Positions 33,311-46,500 are shown, counted from the stretch's first letter. The stretch is DNA of 64,000 bases from Hemileia vastatrix (GCA_030280995.1 JASXTE010000014.1:5105156-5169155), one strand, 5' to 3'. Notes: generated by a model from the letters alone, not told the origin. Numbers and translations are program-made.

Positions 33311-34640
33311 CCTCAAAGATTGTGTGGTGTGGCCTTATTATGGTTTGAATCTGTATTGAGTGAAGGAATTAACTACTCCTCAATTGAATGGGAGGCACTA
33401 ATTGAAAGGCAATTTGGTGGACCAAATGTTAGAATCACTCAAAAAAGATTGTATGAGAAAGCCAGATATAATTCAAATGCTGGGTATAAACCAATTGTAT
33501 TTTTAATGAATTTAATAAAAAATGATGAAATCCATGGATTTAAAAATGGATTATGATGAGTGGAAAGAAAAATATTATATAAATTTCCTATATCAGTTAT
33601 ATAAATTATTGTAGCTAGAACTGAAACCATCAGAGATACTTCTGGGTTTATTAATATATGCAATGAAATATTATTGAGCCACAAAGATGAAACCAGGTAT
33701 AATCATTACAAGAAAAATGTTGATGTAGTAAAACCTACTACCAATAAGTTACCAGTGGAGAAGAAAAAACCTTCAGCCCCCCTTTTAGCTTAGAGACAAT
33801 AAAGTAACACTTTCTACAAATGTAATGAGCCTTAGGCTAAAGGTCATACTTGTAAAAAGAAAATAAATTTTAATGAGAACACACAAGATTCCAAAAAAAG
33901 AAATCATGAAGATGAAAATGAGGAATCTAGTCAGGATTGTAAAATTAACATTTCTTGCAGTGATGATGAAAATGAGATATTTGTAGTAAAACAGGATATT
34001 ATGTTGAATGATGCAATATCTCCCACAGATAAATCTTTAACTTCCATTGAGGAAGCTGAAATAATTAACAATGTAACTCATGATACTTACAAAATTACAA
34101 ATATTAGAGCACTTGTTTTTATATGTGGAAAGAAAGAATGCCACTCTTGAAACTGGGGCTGCAGGTAGTGTAGTTTCTATTATAACATTAATAAAACTTG
34201 ATCATAAGTATAAGGAAAGGCTGGAACCAGTAAAGACAAAGAACTGGAGGGGTTTTGGTTCAGTATTACATCCAATTAGAAAATACAAAACTGCTGTATT
34301 CTTTATATATAATAATGGAATATGTAAGGGCTTTATGTGAATTTCTAGTAATGGATAATAATAATCGTATGGATTATTTCTTATAGGAAAAGACTTATTG
34401 GCCAAATCTGGCATCAAACTAGATCCTGAAAATGGTTTCTTCACTATAGGAATGAATAGAAAAAAAAATTCAGGGTTTGCTCTGAAACTTCAGTTTATTC
34501 CATTTCTACTAAATAAGAACAGCTCCAAGGTGGAAGAACAACCTCTGAAGTGGTTGAGTTGGAAAATGATATCCAAAAAGCCTCCTTCAGTCCTCAACTC
34601 TCAAAAATTGAAGAAGAAAATATTTTGAGATTGATTAAAT
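33311..34640 (+). pseudogene. Element 2b gag and protease remnants
   Basis: A more decayed relative of element 2. 33311-33556 matches the Gag core (A-L-L-W-F-E-S-V-L and R-Q-F-G-G). A degenerate knuckle region and acidic linker follow. 34080-34340 matches the protease but has L-E-T-G where D-S-G is needed. The 5' LTR and leader are missing, so the copy is 5' truncated. Confidence 0.75.
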
Positions 34641-36000
34641 CATATCCTATGGCATTTGGTCATGGTTCAAATGAACTAGGATTGGTCAAAGACCATTAGA
34701 TGAAAATCTCTTTAAGTTGCGATTTGGATAATATTTCTGGCATCTTGAAAAAGAAACCTTACCCAGCTTCTCCTGGAAAAAGTAATGACATTAAAGACAA
34801 CATTAAAATGTTTTTAGATATGGATATTGTTGAAAAAGTAGAGACAACACCTAAGTATTTTGTTATTTCACCAGTTTCAATCTTTTATAAAAAAGATAAG
34901 GTAAGATTATGTGGTGATTACAGAGCTCTAAATACATTCACTGCAGATAAAACTTACTCTCTTCCAAGGATAGCTTCAATCCATGCTAACTTTTAAGGTG
35001 AAAAAAATATTTCCTGTCTAAATGGAAACAAAGGCTACCACCTGATTCCTGTGGAAAAGAATACTCAGAATTTCTTACTCATAACCACACACATGGGGAT
35101 ATTTAAGTATGTTAGAATGCCTTTTGGCCCAAAGAATGCCCCTTCAGTCTTCCATAAACTGATGGATAGTGTTTTTCATCAAGAAATGGTTGAAGGATAG
35201 ATTTTGGTTTATATTGATGACATCATAGTATTTTCAAAAATATATGATGAGAATTTAAATCACCTGAAAAGAGTATTTCCCAAAATGTATAAACTTAATA
35301 TGACAATTGAATTAAAGAAATGTAAATTTGGGTTTCAATCCTTGAAAGTGATTGGACATGTTGTATCTGGATTAAATATTTGTGTTGACCAGGATAAAGT
35401 GGAAGCAATAAAGAACATTAATATACCTAAAAATTTATAGATGGTCAAAGTTTTTCAGGTATGTGTGGATATTATAGGAAATATATGAAAAACTACCAAT
35501 CTATTGCAGCCCTTTTGACAAAATTTATCAGAAAAATGGGGCTTTCATTTGGAATAATGAAAGTCAACATGCTTTTGAAAAATTAAAGGAATTTTTAATG
35601 TCAGCTCCAATATTGAGACTGCCAGATTTTAATCTCTCTTTTATCTTGTATACTGATGTAATCTTTACAGGGTTAAGTGCTTCTTTACAGTAAAAAAATA
35701 TAATAAATGGTAAATAATCTGAAGTAGTTATCTATTATATATCCAGAACCTTAAGAGAAACAGATTTAAGGTATTTTTCCACCCAACTGGAATGTTTAGC
35801 CAATGTGTGGGCCGTAGAGAAACTTCATTACTATCTGGAAGACCAGAAGTTTGAATTAATAACAGATTTTTGTGCAGTAAAATCATTAATAAACATGAAA
35901 AAACCTAATTGGCACATTTTTAGATGGAAACTAGCTGTACAAGAGTACAGAGGTAGAATGACAATATATCATTGAGAAGGTACATTTCATTCTAATGTGG
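34641..36000 (+). pseudogene. Element 2b reverse transcriptase and RNase H remnants
   Basis: 34700-34996 holds L-C-G-D-Y-R-A-L-N. 35204-35440 holds Y-I-D-D (about 35210-35221) and the thumb L-K-K-C-K-F-G-F. RNase H follows in broken frames (L-E-C-L-A-N-V-W-A-V-E and L-I-T-D near 35790-35870). Multiple stops and single-base indels compared with element 2. Confidence 0.8.
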
Positions 36001-36409
36001 ATTTATTATCCATAAGTCCTTTTCCAAATGATACTGTCAACCCAGCTGATGTGCATGAAAATGAGGTAATACATATATTTGGGACTTATATAGTGAGTTT
36101 AGATGAAGAATTTATGAAAACTATATTAGAGAATTATTCATCTGATAAAGATTTGTCTAACTTATCTACCATCTTAAATGATCCAACATACGCCTCTATG
36201 AGTGCATTAATTACAACCTTACCTACAAAGTATAAAAATGCATTGGAAAAAGGTAAACTGTCAATTGAAGATGGATACATATATTACAGAAAAAATTTAA
36301 GTATTGTAATATTTATACCCCCTTCTATGAAAGAGTTAATATCAAGTACAGGTAATGATGATATCCTAGCTGGGAATTTTGATTCTATCAAAAAATTAAC
36401 TAGAGTAAA
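35997..36409 (+). pseudogene. Element 2b integrase N-terminal part
   Basis: Open from the RNase H end through S-M-K-E-L-I and D-D-I-L-A-G-N-F-D, which match element 2 at about 29740-29800. It is cut by the insertion that starts near 36410. Confidence 0.75.
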
Positions 36410-36990
36410 GTGGAGTACAAGGACAGGGGGACAAGAATAGGACAAAGAAACAATTACCTAATAAAGTTAGTCAACAGGTAAGTGGAGCTCTAGGACACAG
36501 TGGAAAGCAAGGGCACGGGGACAAGAATAGGAAAAAGAGCTGAATAATAAAACAAGGACAAAATTATATTTAATTAATAGTTAAATATAAAAGAGAAAGA
36601 AGTAGATAGTAATACTAGACATTACTTTAGTAGAGAATATGTACATAATTACCTGATAAAGTTATGAAACAGGTAAGCCAAACTCTAGGACACAGAACTG
36701 AATAATAAAAGAAGGAAAAAACTATTTAATTAATAGTTTAAGATAAAAGAGATAGAAGTAGATGAGGACTACGGTAGTGTTTCCCCATCTATATAAGTGC
36801 TTAGTGTGATATCATTACTCTAGGTTAGAGCAAAGAATGTATTAACAGTATATCTATATGTATATGAATACATTTTTAAAGTAAATAAATAGATAATAGA
36901 TCTCATAGAGAATTATGTATATAACTATAAGATATAATAGTACTATTGAATAGACCTTATTTCAACACCCTCCTGTGCACAATTTCAACA
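36410..36990 (-). mobile_element. Inserted LTR fragment, probably Ty1/Copia, minus strand
   Basis: It interrupts integrase codons that continue at 36991. Read on the minus strand, AGGAGGG (36968-36974) followed by TGTTGAAATAAGG (from 36967) looks like a polypurine tract plus LTR start, preceded by bases that could be the pol end. It contains a direct duplication (about 36450-36610 and 36640-36760; shared TTACCT(G/A)ATAAAGTTA and CTCTAGGACACAG). The flanks share about 18 bp (ATTAACTAGAGT plus neighbours), longer than the usual 5-bp LTR target duplication. Confidence 0.55.
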
Positions 36991-38240
36991 AAACATTAAC
37001 TAGAGTTAAAAATACACCCTGGTGGATAAACATGAAAGAAGATGTACAAAAATAAATTATCACATGTGACTCTTGTCAAAAATATAAAAGATTGACTGGG
37101 AAGAGAGCTGGGTTGTTACAACAAATAGAGAAGCCAAAGGCTCCATGGGAAATAATAAACCTAGACTTTGTCACTGGATTACCATTAGAAGGAAAAGAAA
37201 GTTTCAATTCTCACTGGGTAATTGTGGATAGAATAACAAAAATGTGTAAATTTATCCCTACCCATAAAGAAGTATCTGCAAAAGACATGGTATTAATATA
37301 GTGGACTCAAATGATGAATACTGATGGGTTTCTTGAAGCCATACTCTCTGACAGAGACCCTAAATTTACTTCAGAGCTATGAAAATTTTTGATGGAAGTA
37401 TCAGTTTCTCAATTGAAATTTTCTACAGCACACCATCCACAAACTGATGGGCTGGCTGAGAGAATGATACTGACTCTAAAAGACATGATCAGAAGATTTT
37501 GTGCTTTTGAATTAGAATACAAAGACAATTGAAAATTCACACATGACTGGGTAAAATTACCTCCTGGCCTTAAATTTGCTTATAATAGCACAGCTCATTC
37601 TGTAACATTGAAAAAACCATTTGAACTCTGGCTGGGATATGTACCAAATACCCAAGTAAATCATTTTAACAAATTAACAAGGTTAAATATACAGCCTGGT
37701 ACTAAATATTTTATTCATATGCAAAAAATGTGTATAAAGTATGCAGAGGAATGCATTCAAAGAGCATTTGATATGAAAAAACATAGGATAAATCTCATAA
37801 AGAATTTGAATTCAAAAAAGGAGATGAAGTCCAAATTTTAACACTACATTTTAACTTACAAGGTAATGTTAAATTGAATGATCCCTTTTTAGGAACTTTT
37901 TTATTCAACAAAATGGTTGGTAATAATGCTGTAGAAGTCATATTATATGCCCCATATGATAGGAAACATCCAGTTTTCTCTATCTCATTATTGAAACCTT
38001 ACCATGAAAATTATGCTGACTTATTTACAAAAAGAAGAGGATGACCTAGAAAGAAACCTGAAGAAATTGTGGAAAAAGAAGAGATTGTAAAAATAACCAA
38101 AAAAATAATTCTTACTAAAGAGAAAGGAACTGAGTTTTTATTAAGATATAATGGAAAATTAAATGAATTTGATTAATGGATACCTGAAAAAGAAATTTCA
38201 AATCTATCCTCCCTTCTTAAAAAATTTATAAAGAAATAAA
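36991..38240 (+). pseudogene. Element 2b integrase core and chromodomain-like tail
   Basis: It contains D-S-C-Q-K, the core acidic residues in L-D-F-V-T-G-L-P and L-S-D-R-D-P-K-F, and Glu in D-G-L-A-E-R-M. The tail (L-E-L-W-L-G-Y-V-P near 37620, then F-L-L-R-Y and W-I-P-E-K-E-I near 38130-38200) matches element 2. Numerous stops. Confidence 0.8.
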
Positions 38241-39899
38241 ATTCTGTCCAACCAGCTGAGTGTTTAAATTCCAGTACTCCTAATATTTTGTTATGTTTTA
38301 TTTATTTAAAGAATTGACTTTTAATGCTACAGAATTTTCTGAATACCTGAAGAATAAAATAAAAAAATGTATTACTTATCATTTTTTTATTGTTTTTTTA
38401 GTGGGTAAGTTTCAGCCTTGATATTCCCAGGATTTAGTAAAAATTAAGTAAAAAGTACTTATAAAGTATGTTAATTACATGGAATATAAATCGGAACAAT
38501 AAATAAAGGTACACAAGTTGTATACATAAGTGAAAATTATAATAAAATACAATATATGCCATTATAACACCTTATATACCCACATATATCCACCTTTTAT
38601 AATTCTTATGTACTTAATATTAAGTTTTAATATTCTAAGGTAATCTTAAGAGCTTTAAATATAAGGCTACATAATTTTTAAGTAGACTTAAAGCTGTTGT
38701 TTTTCATTATTTTATGTGAAAAATAAGAAATATGCTTTAAGTCACTTAAAGGTTGAATATATATGCTATAATTTTAATAATATTAAAAATTTGCCTTAAA
38801 AGATAATTTTGCCTTAATTAGGACTATTTATTTGGCTACTAAAATGAATAAAAATAACACTTTTCAAACCTGGTGTTTTTATGCCAGAAATGGCTTTTGT
38901 GTACTGGCAAAATACTGCCAGAATTTTTCCCACGTGAAAAGCTTCATTTTTAGATAAGTTAGATTTTTCACACTATAATTACCTCACATTCTACACCCAC
39001 TGTGTAGGAACCCACTAAAATAGGAAACAGGCACTTATTTAGTGTCCTAATTTAATTATAGGTGCATTGACATTATTATATGCATTAATTTTATTAATAA
39101 CCTCAAGCTTCAACCCTTTAATTAACTACCACCCTTGAATTCACCAAAATTAGTAAAATATTTACGTGTGAAAGGGCCTTCCAAAGACTGCATGAAGTTA
39201 CCCCATATCTCACCCCCTTTTTTGGGCTTCTCAGTGGTTTCTCAGTCAATATTGGTTATTTTTGGATCGGGATTTCAAGTAGTTTTTATAATAATTAGCC
39301 TCATAATTTTCACTGTTGATTCTACTTAATATCATGCAATACTTATTGTTATTTTTTCTCTTTTAGTATTTTATTCTAAGGTATTACATGCATACAATCT
39401 CTTTTTTGCTTATTCTTTATTTTTGATGGACTATCCATATTACTACAGGATTTTTGTAGGTTATATTATTCTAATTATGTTATTTTTCACTCTTTATTTT
39501 TTTACAGGTGTATTAGCTAGAATGAGGCATCATTAGCTGTGTATAGGACTGGTAAATTAAGGGATTTATTGGAGGAATTATTGGGTATAAAAGGAGGGAG
39601 TTTTTTATCTTGTTTTCTACATTCTTTACGGTTACAATCAAGTATATAATCAATACAGTTACAATACATATCAATAGTAATTATAGATTCTTTGAATAGT
39701 ATGTGAATTATTACATCTATTTCTCTACCTACTATAAGACTGTAACCCATTTATAATTAGTGAGATTAAAATTACTGAGACCCTTATATTGAGTTATTTT
39801 TAATACTAATTGGATTTGTACTATGTAGGACCATTTAAATCTTATAGAAAACTGACTATTTAAGATATTTCATGTCTTTGTACTTGAACAAAGCCTGAT
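38241..39899 (+). other. AT-rich stretch with a possible degraded LTR (about 38990-39830)
   Basis: GGGTATAAAAGGAGGG near 39583 and the preceding GGTAAATTAAGGGATTTATT resemble the promoter of the chromovirus LTR at 42955-43015. This could be the 5' LTR of the same element or an old solo LTR. Ends not defined. The rest shows nothing. Confidence 0.35.
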
Positions 39900-40625
39900 A
39901 ATGTATGTCAACTTTCAACATGACAATTGGGCCATGTGGTTACCATTGGCCAAATTTTCTTAGAGCAACTCAACACATTTTTTGTCAAAAAAATCTCCTT
40001 TTGAAAAAATCTATGGATGACATCCTTTATTCATTCCAATCCATGTAGGAATTATTAATCCTGCTGAACATTTTCTTTGAACTATTTCACAACTTCAAGG
40101 AAAACTCAAATCTAACCTTGAGGCAGCAAATCAAGGATATAAGGTACAGGCCAAAAAAAATTGACAATCTGCTCCACTCTTTAAACCAGGAAATAAAGTA
40201 TCACTCAACTCACAAAATATTTGAACAACTCAATCATCAAAGAAATTATTGGAATAGTGCTTATTTAGGTTCAAGATAGGTGCAGAAGTTTCTAAAAATG
40301 CATTTTGACTCAAGTTACCTTTAAAATGGCAATCAATTCATCATGTAATTCACATATATCTTCTGGAACTTGCTCAAGAAATATACCTGGGAAAGAAACA
40401 ACCCACTCTGGAACTGGTCAAATTAGAAGATCATCTAGAGTGGGAAGTAAGTTGGTTTCTTGATTCAAGTAGGCGCAAGAAGAAGCTTCAATACCTCTTG
40501 AAATGGAAAGGCTACCTCAATGACTCAAATAGCACATCTTGGTAACCAGTCATTAATTTTTTCAAACTCTACTTAACATTTCAAATCTTTTCATATAAAA
40601 TATCCTAGAAAAAATAAACCTTAAA
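39900..40625 (+). pseudogene. Chromovirus integrase C-terminus with chromodomain
   Basis: One frame with many stops follows the standard chromovirus tail: L-P-L-A-K-F, S-P-F-E-K-I-Y-G, L-F-K-P-G-N-K-V, then I-H-H-V-I-H-I-Y-L-L-E. The chromodomain is at about 40438-40543 (E-W-E-V, L-D-S-S-R-R-K-K-K, Y-L-L-K-W-K-G-Y, then S-T-S-W). Chromodomains bind methylated histone tails and steer integration. Gag, RT and most of the integrase are missing, so the element is 5' truncated. It lies inside the 3' spacer of the minus-strand element 3. Confidence 0.8.
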
Positions 40626-41890
40626 TTATTTTTATCTTTCCTTCAAAATTTTCAAACATTTTCTCTCTTTCTTTCTTCTTCTTTTATTTTATTTTTTGGT
40701 CTAAATCAAATTTTAAATTTCATATATGTTCTTTTCTTTTCTTTTTTAACAACTATAAATACTTAAGCAAATTAAAATCATTAAATAAAAAATTAAATTA
40801 AATTAAAAAAATTATACATTAATAAATTTAAATTGAAATAAAAATTAAATATATTAAATAAAAAATTAAATTAAATTATATTATATTAAATTAAAATAAA
40901 ACTAAATTCAAAATTTTGGTTTTCTCAATCTTATTCCACAAAATTATCATTTCTTTCATATCAATTGTTTATATTGATTTTACAAAACTTCAATTCAATC
41001 TCAATTTTATTTTCTCCTTTCTTCTAAACTCAATTTTTTTTTCTTCTTCTCTTTTCTCCAAATAAAAAAAAATTTCAAACATCAAAATCTTCATGATACA
41101 ACTCAAAATCATCTTATTTTTTCCATAAAATCTAAAGTTTTTCTTTTTACTTATTCAAATCAATAGTCTTATCCTATAAAAATTCTTTTTCAAAAACACA
41201 TCCTTATTTTCTCTCTCTTTTCTAACTTTTTATCTAAAACAATTTTTTTCTTTTCTCTTTCTCTTTTCTTTTCATTTAAATTAATAAAATTAAAATTAAA
41301 ACTTCAAAACCAAATAAAATAAAATAAAACTAAACATTTAAATTAAAAAAAATTGAAAATTTATTTCTTTTTTTTCTCTCAATTTCAATTTCTTTTCTTT
41401 CTTAAAACAAATAAATGTAAAAAAAATTAAAACAACAAAATAACAAATATTCAAGAGAAAAATATGTACAATTCGTATTTTTTTTTCTCTTTTATTTTTC
41501 TTTTCCTTCTATTTCAAAAGATTCTCCTCTATTTTCCTCCAAATCAATTCCTTCATTTCTTCAACTACTCTTCTATTTTCCTTCCTAATATTCTTGAAAA
41601 CACTTCCTTCTCAACTGGCATTAACTATCCAATTTCTAGTAATTTTTTGGCTACATCATATGAAGTGGCATTGACTATCCTGTCAATCTTGTCACATAAT
41701 TGTTTGAAAAAAGTAATTTTATGAGCCTCCCCCTACTTTTTTTACCATACCTGATCCAACTTAACCTCCCTGATCAAGGCACCAGCAGTTGATTCAGTCA
41801 AAGTAACCCTTAAGGGAAAAGCTTTGAATAGAGGCTCAATCAATGCAATTTCTGGTTTGACAGAAAGTTATTTATTGAGTTTTACCTCCT
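40626..41890 (+). other. Pyrimidine- and AT-rich spacer of the chromovirus
   Basis: Long CT-rich runs (TTTCTTCTTCTTTT-like) alternate with AT simple sequence. The open frame at 41464-41724 is pyrimidine-run composition and not supported as a gene. Confidence 0.6.
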
Positions 41891-41892
41891 AA

Positions 41893-42535
41893 AAAAGAAT
41901 CAGTTAGCTACTAAATTGAAAACTAAATTTCAAAAATTTAAATTACTTAATTTAAACTCAAGATCAGCTTCAATAAAAAACTTAGGCCTGGTGCGTTCAA
42001 CCACTTTAACTACCTCATCATTCTCATCTTTAATCACTATTCAACATTGTTTAATTGTAGGAGCTACATCCACTACTGGGTCTGATCCATCTTTGACTAA
42101 TTTTTTGACCTCTTCATCTGGAGTCATTGGTTTCTTCCCTTGTTTCAGACTGTCTACCCAACCACAGATTTCTTTCCTATCCTCATTACCATCAACAACC
42201 AAATCATTTTTGATGGTCATCTCCCAAATGTCTTAGATAATTTCCTGATCTTTAAGAATGGAGAGAAACTTTTTCACAGAAATAGATGAGTTCTTTTTTA
42301 AAGAATCACATGCTACTCTGCGCCATAAACAAAACTCACATTTCTTTTGATGAAATTGGGATGCAGGACTATCCACAAAAAAACAATCCATAGCTATGCA
42401 GGATGTGCACACTATCTTGAATTGGTGCATGGTAATCCTGCCATCAGCTTGGGGGTGAGGAGGAGTAAGGATGGGGTCATTATTATCAGTCATGGTAAAG
42501 ATATTAAAGTTAAAACTATTTACAAACTCTATCAA
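41893..42535 (-). pseudogene. Gene W: antisense zinc-cluster protein in the chromovirus
   Basis: It starts at ATG 42535 (or 42493). Six cysteines are spaced C-x2-C-x4-C-x14-C-x2-C-x6-C, with W-R-R in the last loop. After a TAA at about 42232 the same frame continues with a charged region (M-T-P-D-E-E-V-K-K-L-V-K-D-G), a TGA, and an acidic end near 41893. Total about 210 codons. It lies between the chromovirus pol and its LTR (42614), opposite in strand, the same place that genes Y and Z occupy in family A. No intron recognised. Confidence 0.6.
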
Positions 42536-42613
42536 AAAAATTTTGAAATAAAGAAGATAATTTAATGAAGATTTCTCACACTCAAAAGAGCTTGCATTTT
42601 ATTTCTGGGAATC

Positions 42614-43389
42614 TGTCATGGGCCACATGACACTCAAAGTAAAATTCAATTTTTAATCCATATATCAGTACATAAATCCACACTCAAAGAACAGAAAGCA
42701 ACATCTACCTTGTTAATACTTTCCCCCTTTATTATCTTGATTTAAACACATTAGTAACTTTGCTATATAAACCTTAAATATAAACTAGTCAATCATCTTT
42801 TTATACTTTTCAACTTCAGGCAAATGCATGGTGTATTAGTTCTCAGATCAATATTAGAGTTTAATGTTGGGTTGTTGTGGGTTTAAGGGTAATTAAAGGT
42901 CTGTGAGTAGGAATAGGAGTACGGTTAAAAGGTCTGTGTGTTATATTGGAGGGTCAGTGATAAATTAAGGGTGGTTTATTAAAGGGGTCAATGCAAGGTG
43001 GAGTTGTCTATATAATTGGGGGGATTTGGTTTTACATTCCTTAGAATTAAATCATTATATTGTTTTGATAGTAGTTAAGCTTATATAAACATGTAATTTC
43101 TCCTTACCTTTCTTGTTAATCAATTTCTGTTCAAAATTCAAAACTCCTGAATCCCTTTTGATTATTAAGTTTCAATCCTTTGTGAGTTCCCTTTAATTTT
43201 AGTGTTACTCTACCATACATTATTATTCATCTCAAACTTACCTTGAAGAAAGTAATTTATCTTCAATGTATCCTCAAATCATTTCCTTGAAATATTCCTC
43301 TGTTCTTTGAAGTAGGCCTCAATCACCTTTTCCAATCTCCCTTACTCAGGAACACACCCTTGATCTTGTGCATAGGCCATCTGGTGACA
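42614..43389 (+). mobile_element. Chromovirus 3' LTR, 776 bp
   Basis: It begins TGTCATGGGCCACATGACA and ends CATCTGGTGACA, so the termini TGTCA/TGACA are inverted. A TATATAA box lies near 43007. The last 350 bp align by eye with the inverse of 60497-60870, which confirms the right edge. Element 3 spacer sequence (CACATCCAAGTGCAC) resumes just beyond. Confidence 0.75.
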
Positions 43390-44419
43390 TTACCTTACCC
43401 ACATCCAAGTGCACATTGATATGAATATAAATTTAAATACTATTTTTATAGTTGAAGATAAAATAAATAATGAAATAATGATAAATAATAATAAGAAAAA
43501 TGATGAGAAGTTAACTAATGACAATTAAAAATAATTAAAAAAATAGCATTGTCCAGTCAATTAATGAGCCATTCCACATCTATGCTCTCCCACATCTAGG
43601 TGACCCTGATGTGGTGACACATATAAAATTGATTTTTATGATTTTTCAACATTTTTCCAATCAGCCCGCAAAAAAAATTTAAAGAAAAATAAGAAAAATA
43701 ATAATCTAAAACCTCTATCATAACCCATAACAGAAAAAACTTAAAAGAAAAGCCAAGTCCAGTCCAAAAAAAAGATCACTTCGTGGAATTCCTCTATTAA
43801 GTAAAAATAATAGGAGACCACCAGTGATCCACCATCAATCCAAAGAAACCAAAGATTATGAATCCTGTCCAAGCCAGTTTGAAGTCATAGAGGACTATAA
43901 GTCTGAATAACAAAAACAGAACCATAATTCAACTAGGACAAAACCAAAATCTTTAATAAGACATTTTGAGGTAAAATTCCTAAAGAGAAGCCAGCTCATT
44001 AGTTACCCCCACACTTTCCAAACAAGAATCTAGAAGACCACCCTTGGGTTCCCTCTAACAAAAACACCTTGTTAAACCAGTGAAGAGACAAGCACTTGAA
44101 GAACAAAGGAAATAAAGTTTAAATTCATAGAGTAATAAAACCTTTGAGAAGAAACCAATAATAGGGTTAAACCAAATAAAGAAAAAGAGTTGGAAACAAA
44201 CAATCTAGGATAATTGTTCTACAGAGAATCCAGATCATCAGTTACCTTTACACATGCCAAAATCAAATCTAGAAGCCCCAACCATGGGTACTTTCTAAAA
44301 AAAAAATTCCAAAGAAAATTTTTCACTGCAAAACTAAAACCCAAATGTAATATAAAGAATGGTTCATAGTTCATCCTGATGGCAGAGTCAGTCTTCATCA
44401 CTTCTAGTGCGTCTAGAAT
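43390..44419 (-). other. Element 3 3' spacer with S1, S2 and S3 modules (inverted)
   Basis: Read on the minus strand, it repeats the order seen at 14600-15560: two S1-like blocks (about 44209-44248, with a weaker stem, and 44000-44032), a motif unit near 43890, S2 at about 43809-43862, S3 stems CCACATC/GATGTGG and AGCAT/ATGCT at about 43560-43625, and the start of a second S3 (ACTTGGATGTGG) cut by the chromovirus insertion. Confidence 0.6.
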
Positions 44420-45560
44420 AAAACCTTTTCACCTGATGTGTGGAAACTCTTTTATTAAGACTGCACTATCCAACTCTTCCAAAACATAATAACCTTCAGA
44501 AGCCAGAGATCTGAATCTGTAAGGTCCATTCAACCTTTCAGAAAAAACTTTTTCCCACTGACTTTCCAAAACTATATTATACACCAGTACCTAAAAACCA
44601 GGTTTTAAGGCATTCCTAAGTCTATGAACCAACTTCTTGTCCCAATATCTGACTGATTGATTTCTAATTTTCATTATTCTTGAGTATGCCTTCTCTTGAC
44701 ATTCTTCTTTACATTCCAAATGTTGCATCCTGGCACAGATCAAATCTTCTGTTTAGTGTACTTCATCCTAATCAATTCCAAAATATGAAACTACTTCCAA
44801 GTCCACTGGTAAAACTTCTTTCTGTATAAAAATTAACTCATATTGAGAATAGTCAGTTTTCTTCTTCACAGTTAATCTATCAGAAAACAGCACCAAGGAT
44901 AAATAATTCCTCCACTTTTCAGAAATATCTCCACACATCTTCACCAAAGCATTTTTGATAACTTGATGGCCTCTTTCAACTATAACTTTAGCTTCAGGAT
45001 AATAAGGTGTAGCCACTCTGATCTTTTAACCAATTCTAACATAAGCTTCCTTGAATTTAGAAACAAATTATGGCCCACAATCAACAGTCACCAACTTCAT
45101 CAATCCATATCTATACACCCATTCACACTTCAAGAATTCTGCCACATTTTTATCAATCAAATTTTCCAGAGACACTTCCTCAACCCAACTAGAAAAATCA
45201 CACATGGTTTCATTAAAATATTTTTACCTTTGCTATTCAATATGGACAGAATCCAGACTGACTCTTCCAAACACAGTTGATTCACCAGTAGAATGACCAA
45301 CCTTTTTTGGTTTCAAGTGACTTCTTTTTTGAAATTCTTCACAAGATTGAACCAGACCCTGCACAGCCAGATTCATACCAGGCCACCAAAAAATCTTTCT
45401 GCTACTCATCTTTAAGTCTCTTCAAAACCTCTATGACTAAGATCTCATTCAAAGACTTCAACACCACGTCTTGACCCTTTTTCTGACTTACCACCACCTG
45501 AGGATTTAGATTCCTCATTCTCATTAACCTTTTACCTTAAATGTAAAACCCCTGACTTTT
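44420..45560 (-). pseudogene. Element 3 integrase
   Basis: Minus-strand homologue of the element 1 integrase. Best-preserved part 44768-45016: P-Y-Y-P-E-A-K, V-E-R-G-H-Q-V-I and K-N-A-L-V-K-M-C-G, contiguous here where element 1 is split by H1. The catalytic Glu is present in V-E-R-G. The C-terminal tail (S-V-R-Y-W-D, V-L-V-Y-N, S-Q-W-E-K) lies at about 44420-44760. The HHCC region near 45330-45540 is broken by stops. Confidence 0.8.
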
Positions 45561-45839
45561 CTTCTTAATTTCAAACAAGTTTTAATAATCAAAACTATAT
45601 GGCCACTCTAAGTTCAATAGAAATTTTACAAAAATCAAATAGCACCCAGACTGAACCCAAGTCTCATCATCATATTTCAGCAAAAAAATTTCAAGGTTAA
45701 AACCCTGTCATATGAATCATCAGTATGCACATGAGTCATTTGAACAGCCCAAACAGGACACCAATATTTAAATTTTTGAACATCCTTCTCCTTCCACTTA
45801 ATTTTCAGAGAACCAGTTCTCTCACAAAAACACCATTTT

Positions 45840-46500
45840 CCAAATTTTAACTATCCCAAGCAAAAGCCCAATCTTTATCAAAAAACATCTTGATCACTGG
45901 AATCAAGATCAGACCTAGCCAGTTTAGACTCTTGGAGGAGGGAAGAAAAATCTTCAGCACCTCTTGTGCTGGACATAACCACTGAAACATCTTTATCAAA
46001 CTCTTCAGTATCAGAATCTTCATCTGTTGGTGGCCTCTTTGATAATCCATCAGTCATAGTAAATGAGTTTCTTGTCTTGTGTACCAGGTCAAAAGAGAAA
46101 TGTTGAATAAATTCCACTTACCTAGTCATTGAAGAATTAGGAAGACTAGGTGTATTAATAGTCTGTACCAAAGATTTTTCATATACCTGAAGCTCAAAAC
46201 TTCCCCCACAAAACAGTTTGTAGCTTCTTTAAGTTTCTTGAAACACCACATAACTGCAATTTAGGAGGAGAATACCTAGATTTCACCTTATTAAACCCCA
46301 CTGACTGATACCTTACTTGCCTCACCCTCCCATTTCCATCTTCTTGAGATAAGAAAGCATCATTAGAAATATAACCTGAGTCCTTTTCCAGATAAATTTT
46401 TCCAGCACCAACACCATTATATAATTTTTGAAGCACAATATCTTTAAAAAAAGTTTTTTTCAAGTTCTGCAAAACCTCTTCACACTCTTCAGTCCATTCA
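45840..46500 (-). pseudogene. Element 3 RNase H and linker
   Basis: 46194-46472 contains the RNase H start and L-Q-L-C-G-V. 45878-46117 continues with F-I-Q-H-F-S-F-D-L-V-H-K and D-G-L-S-K-R-P-P-T. The linker keeps the dispersed motif at 45919-45938 (plus strand CCAGTTTAGACTCTTGGAGG), which encodes L-L-Q-E-S-K-L at the position where element 1 has L-P-H-E-I-K-L. Confidence 0.8.

Noticed and set aside
41464..41724. Plus-strand open frame of 86 codons
   Set aside because: Generated by a long pyrimidine tract; Phe/Leu/Ser-only composition.
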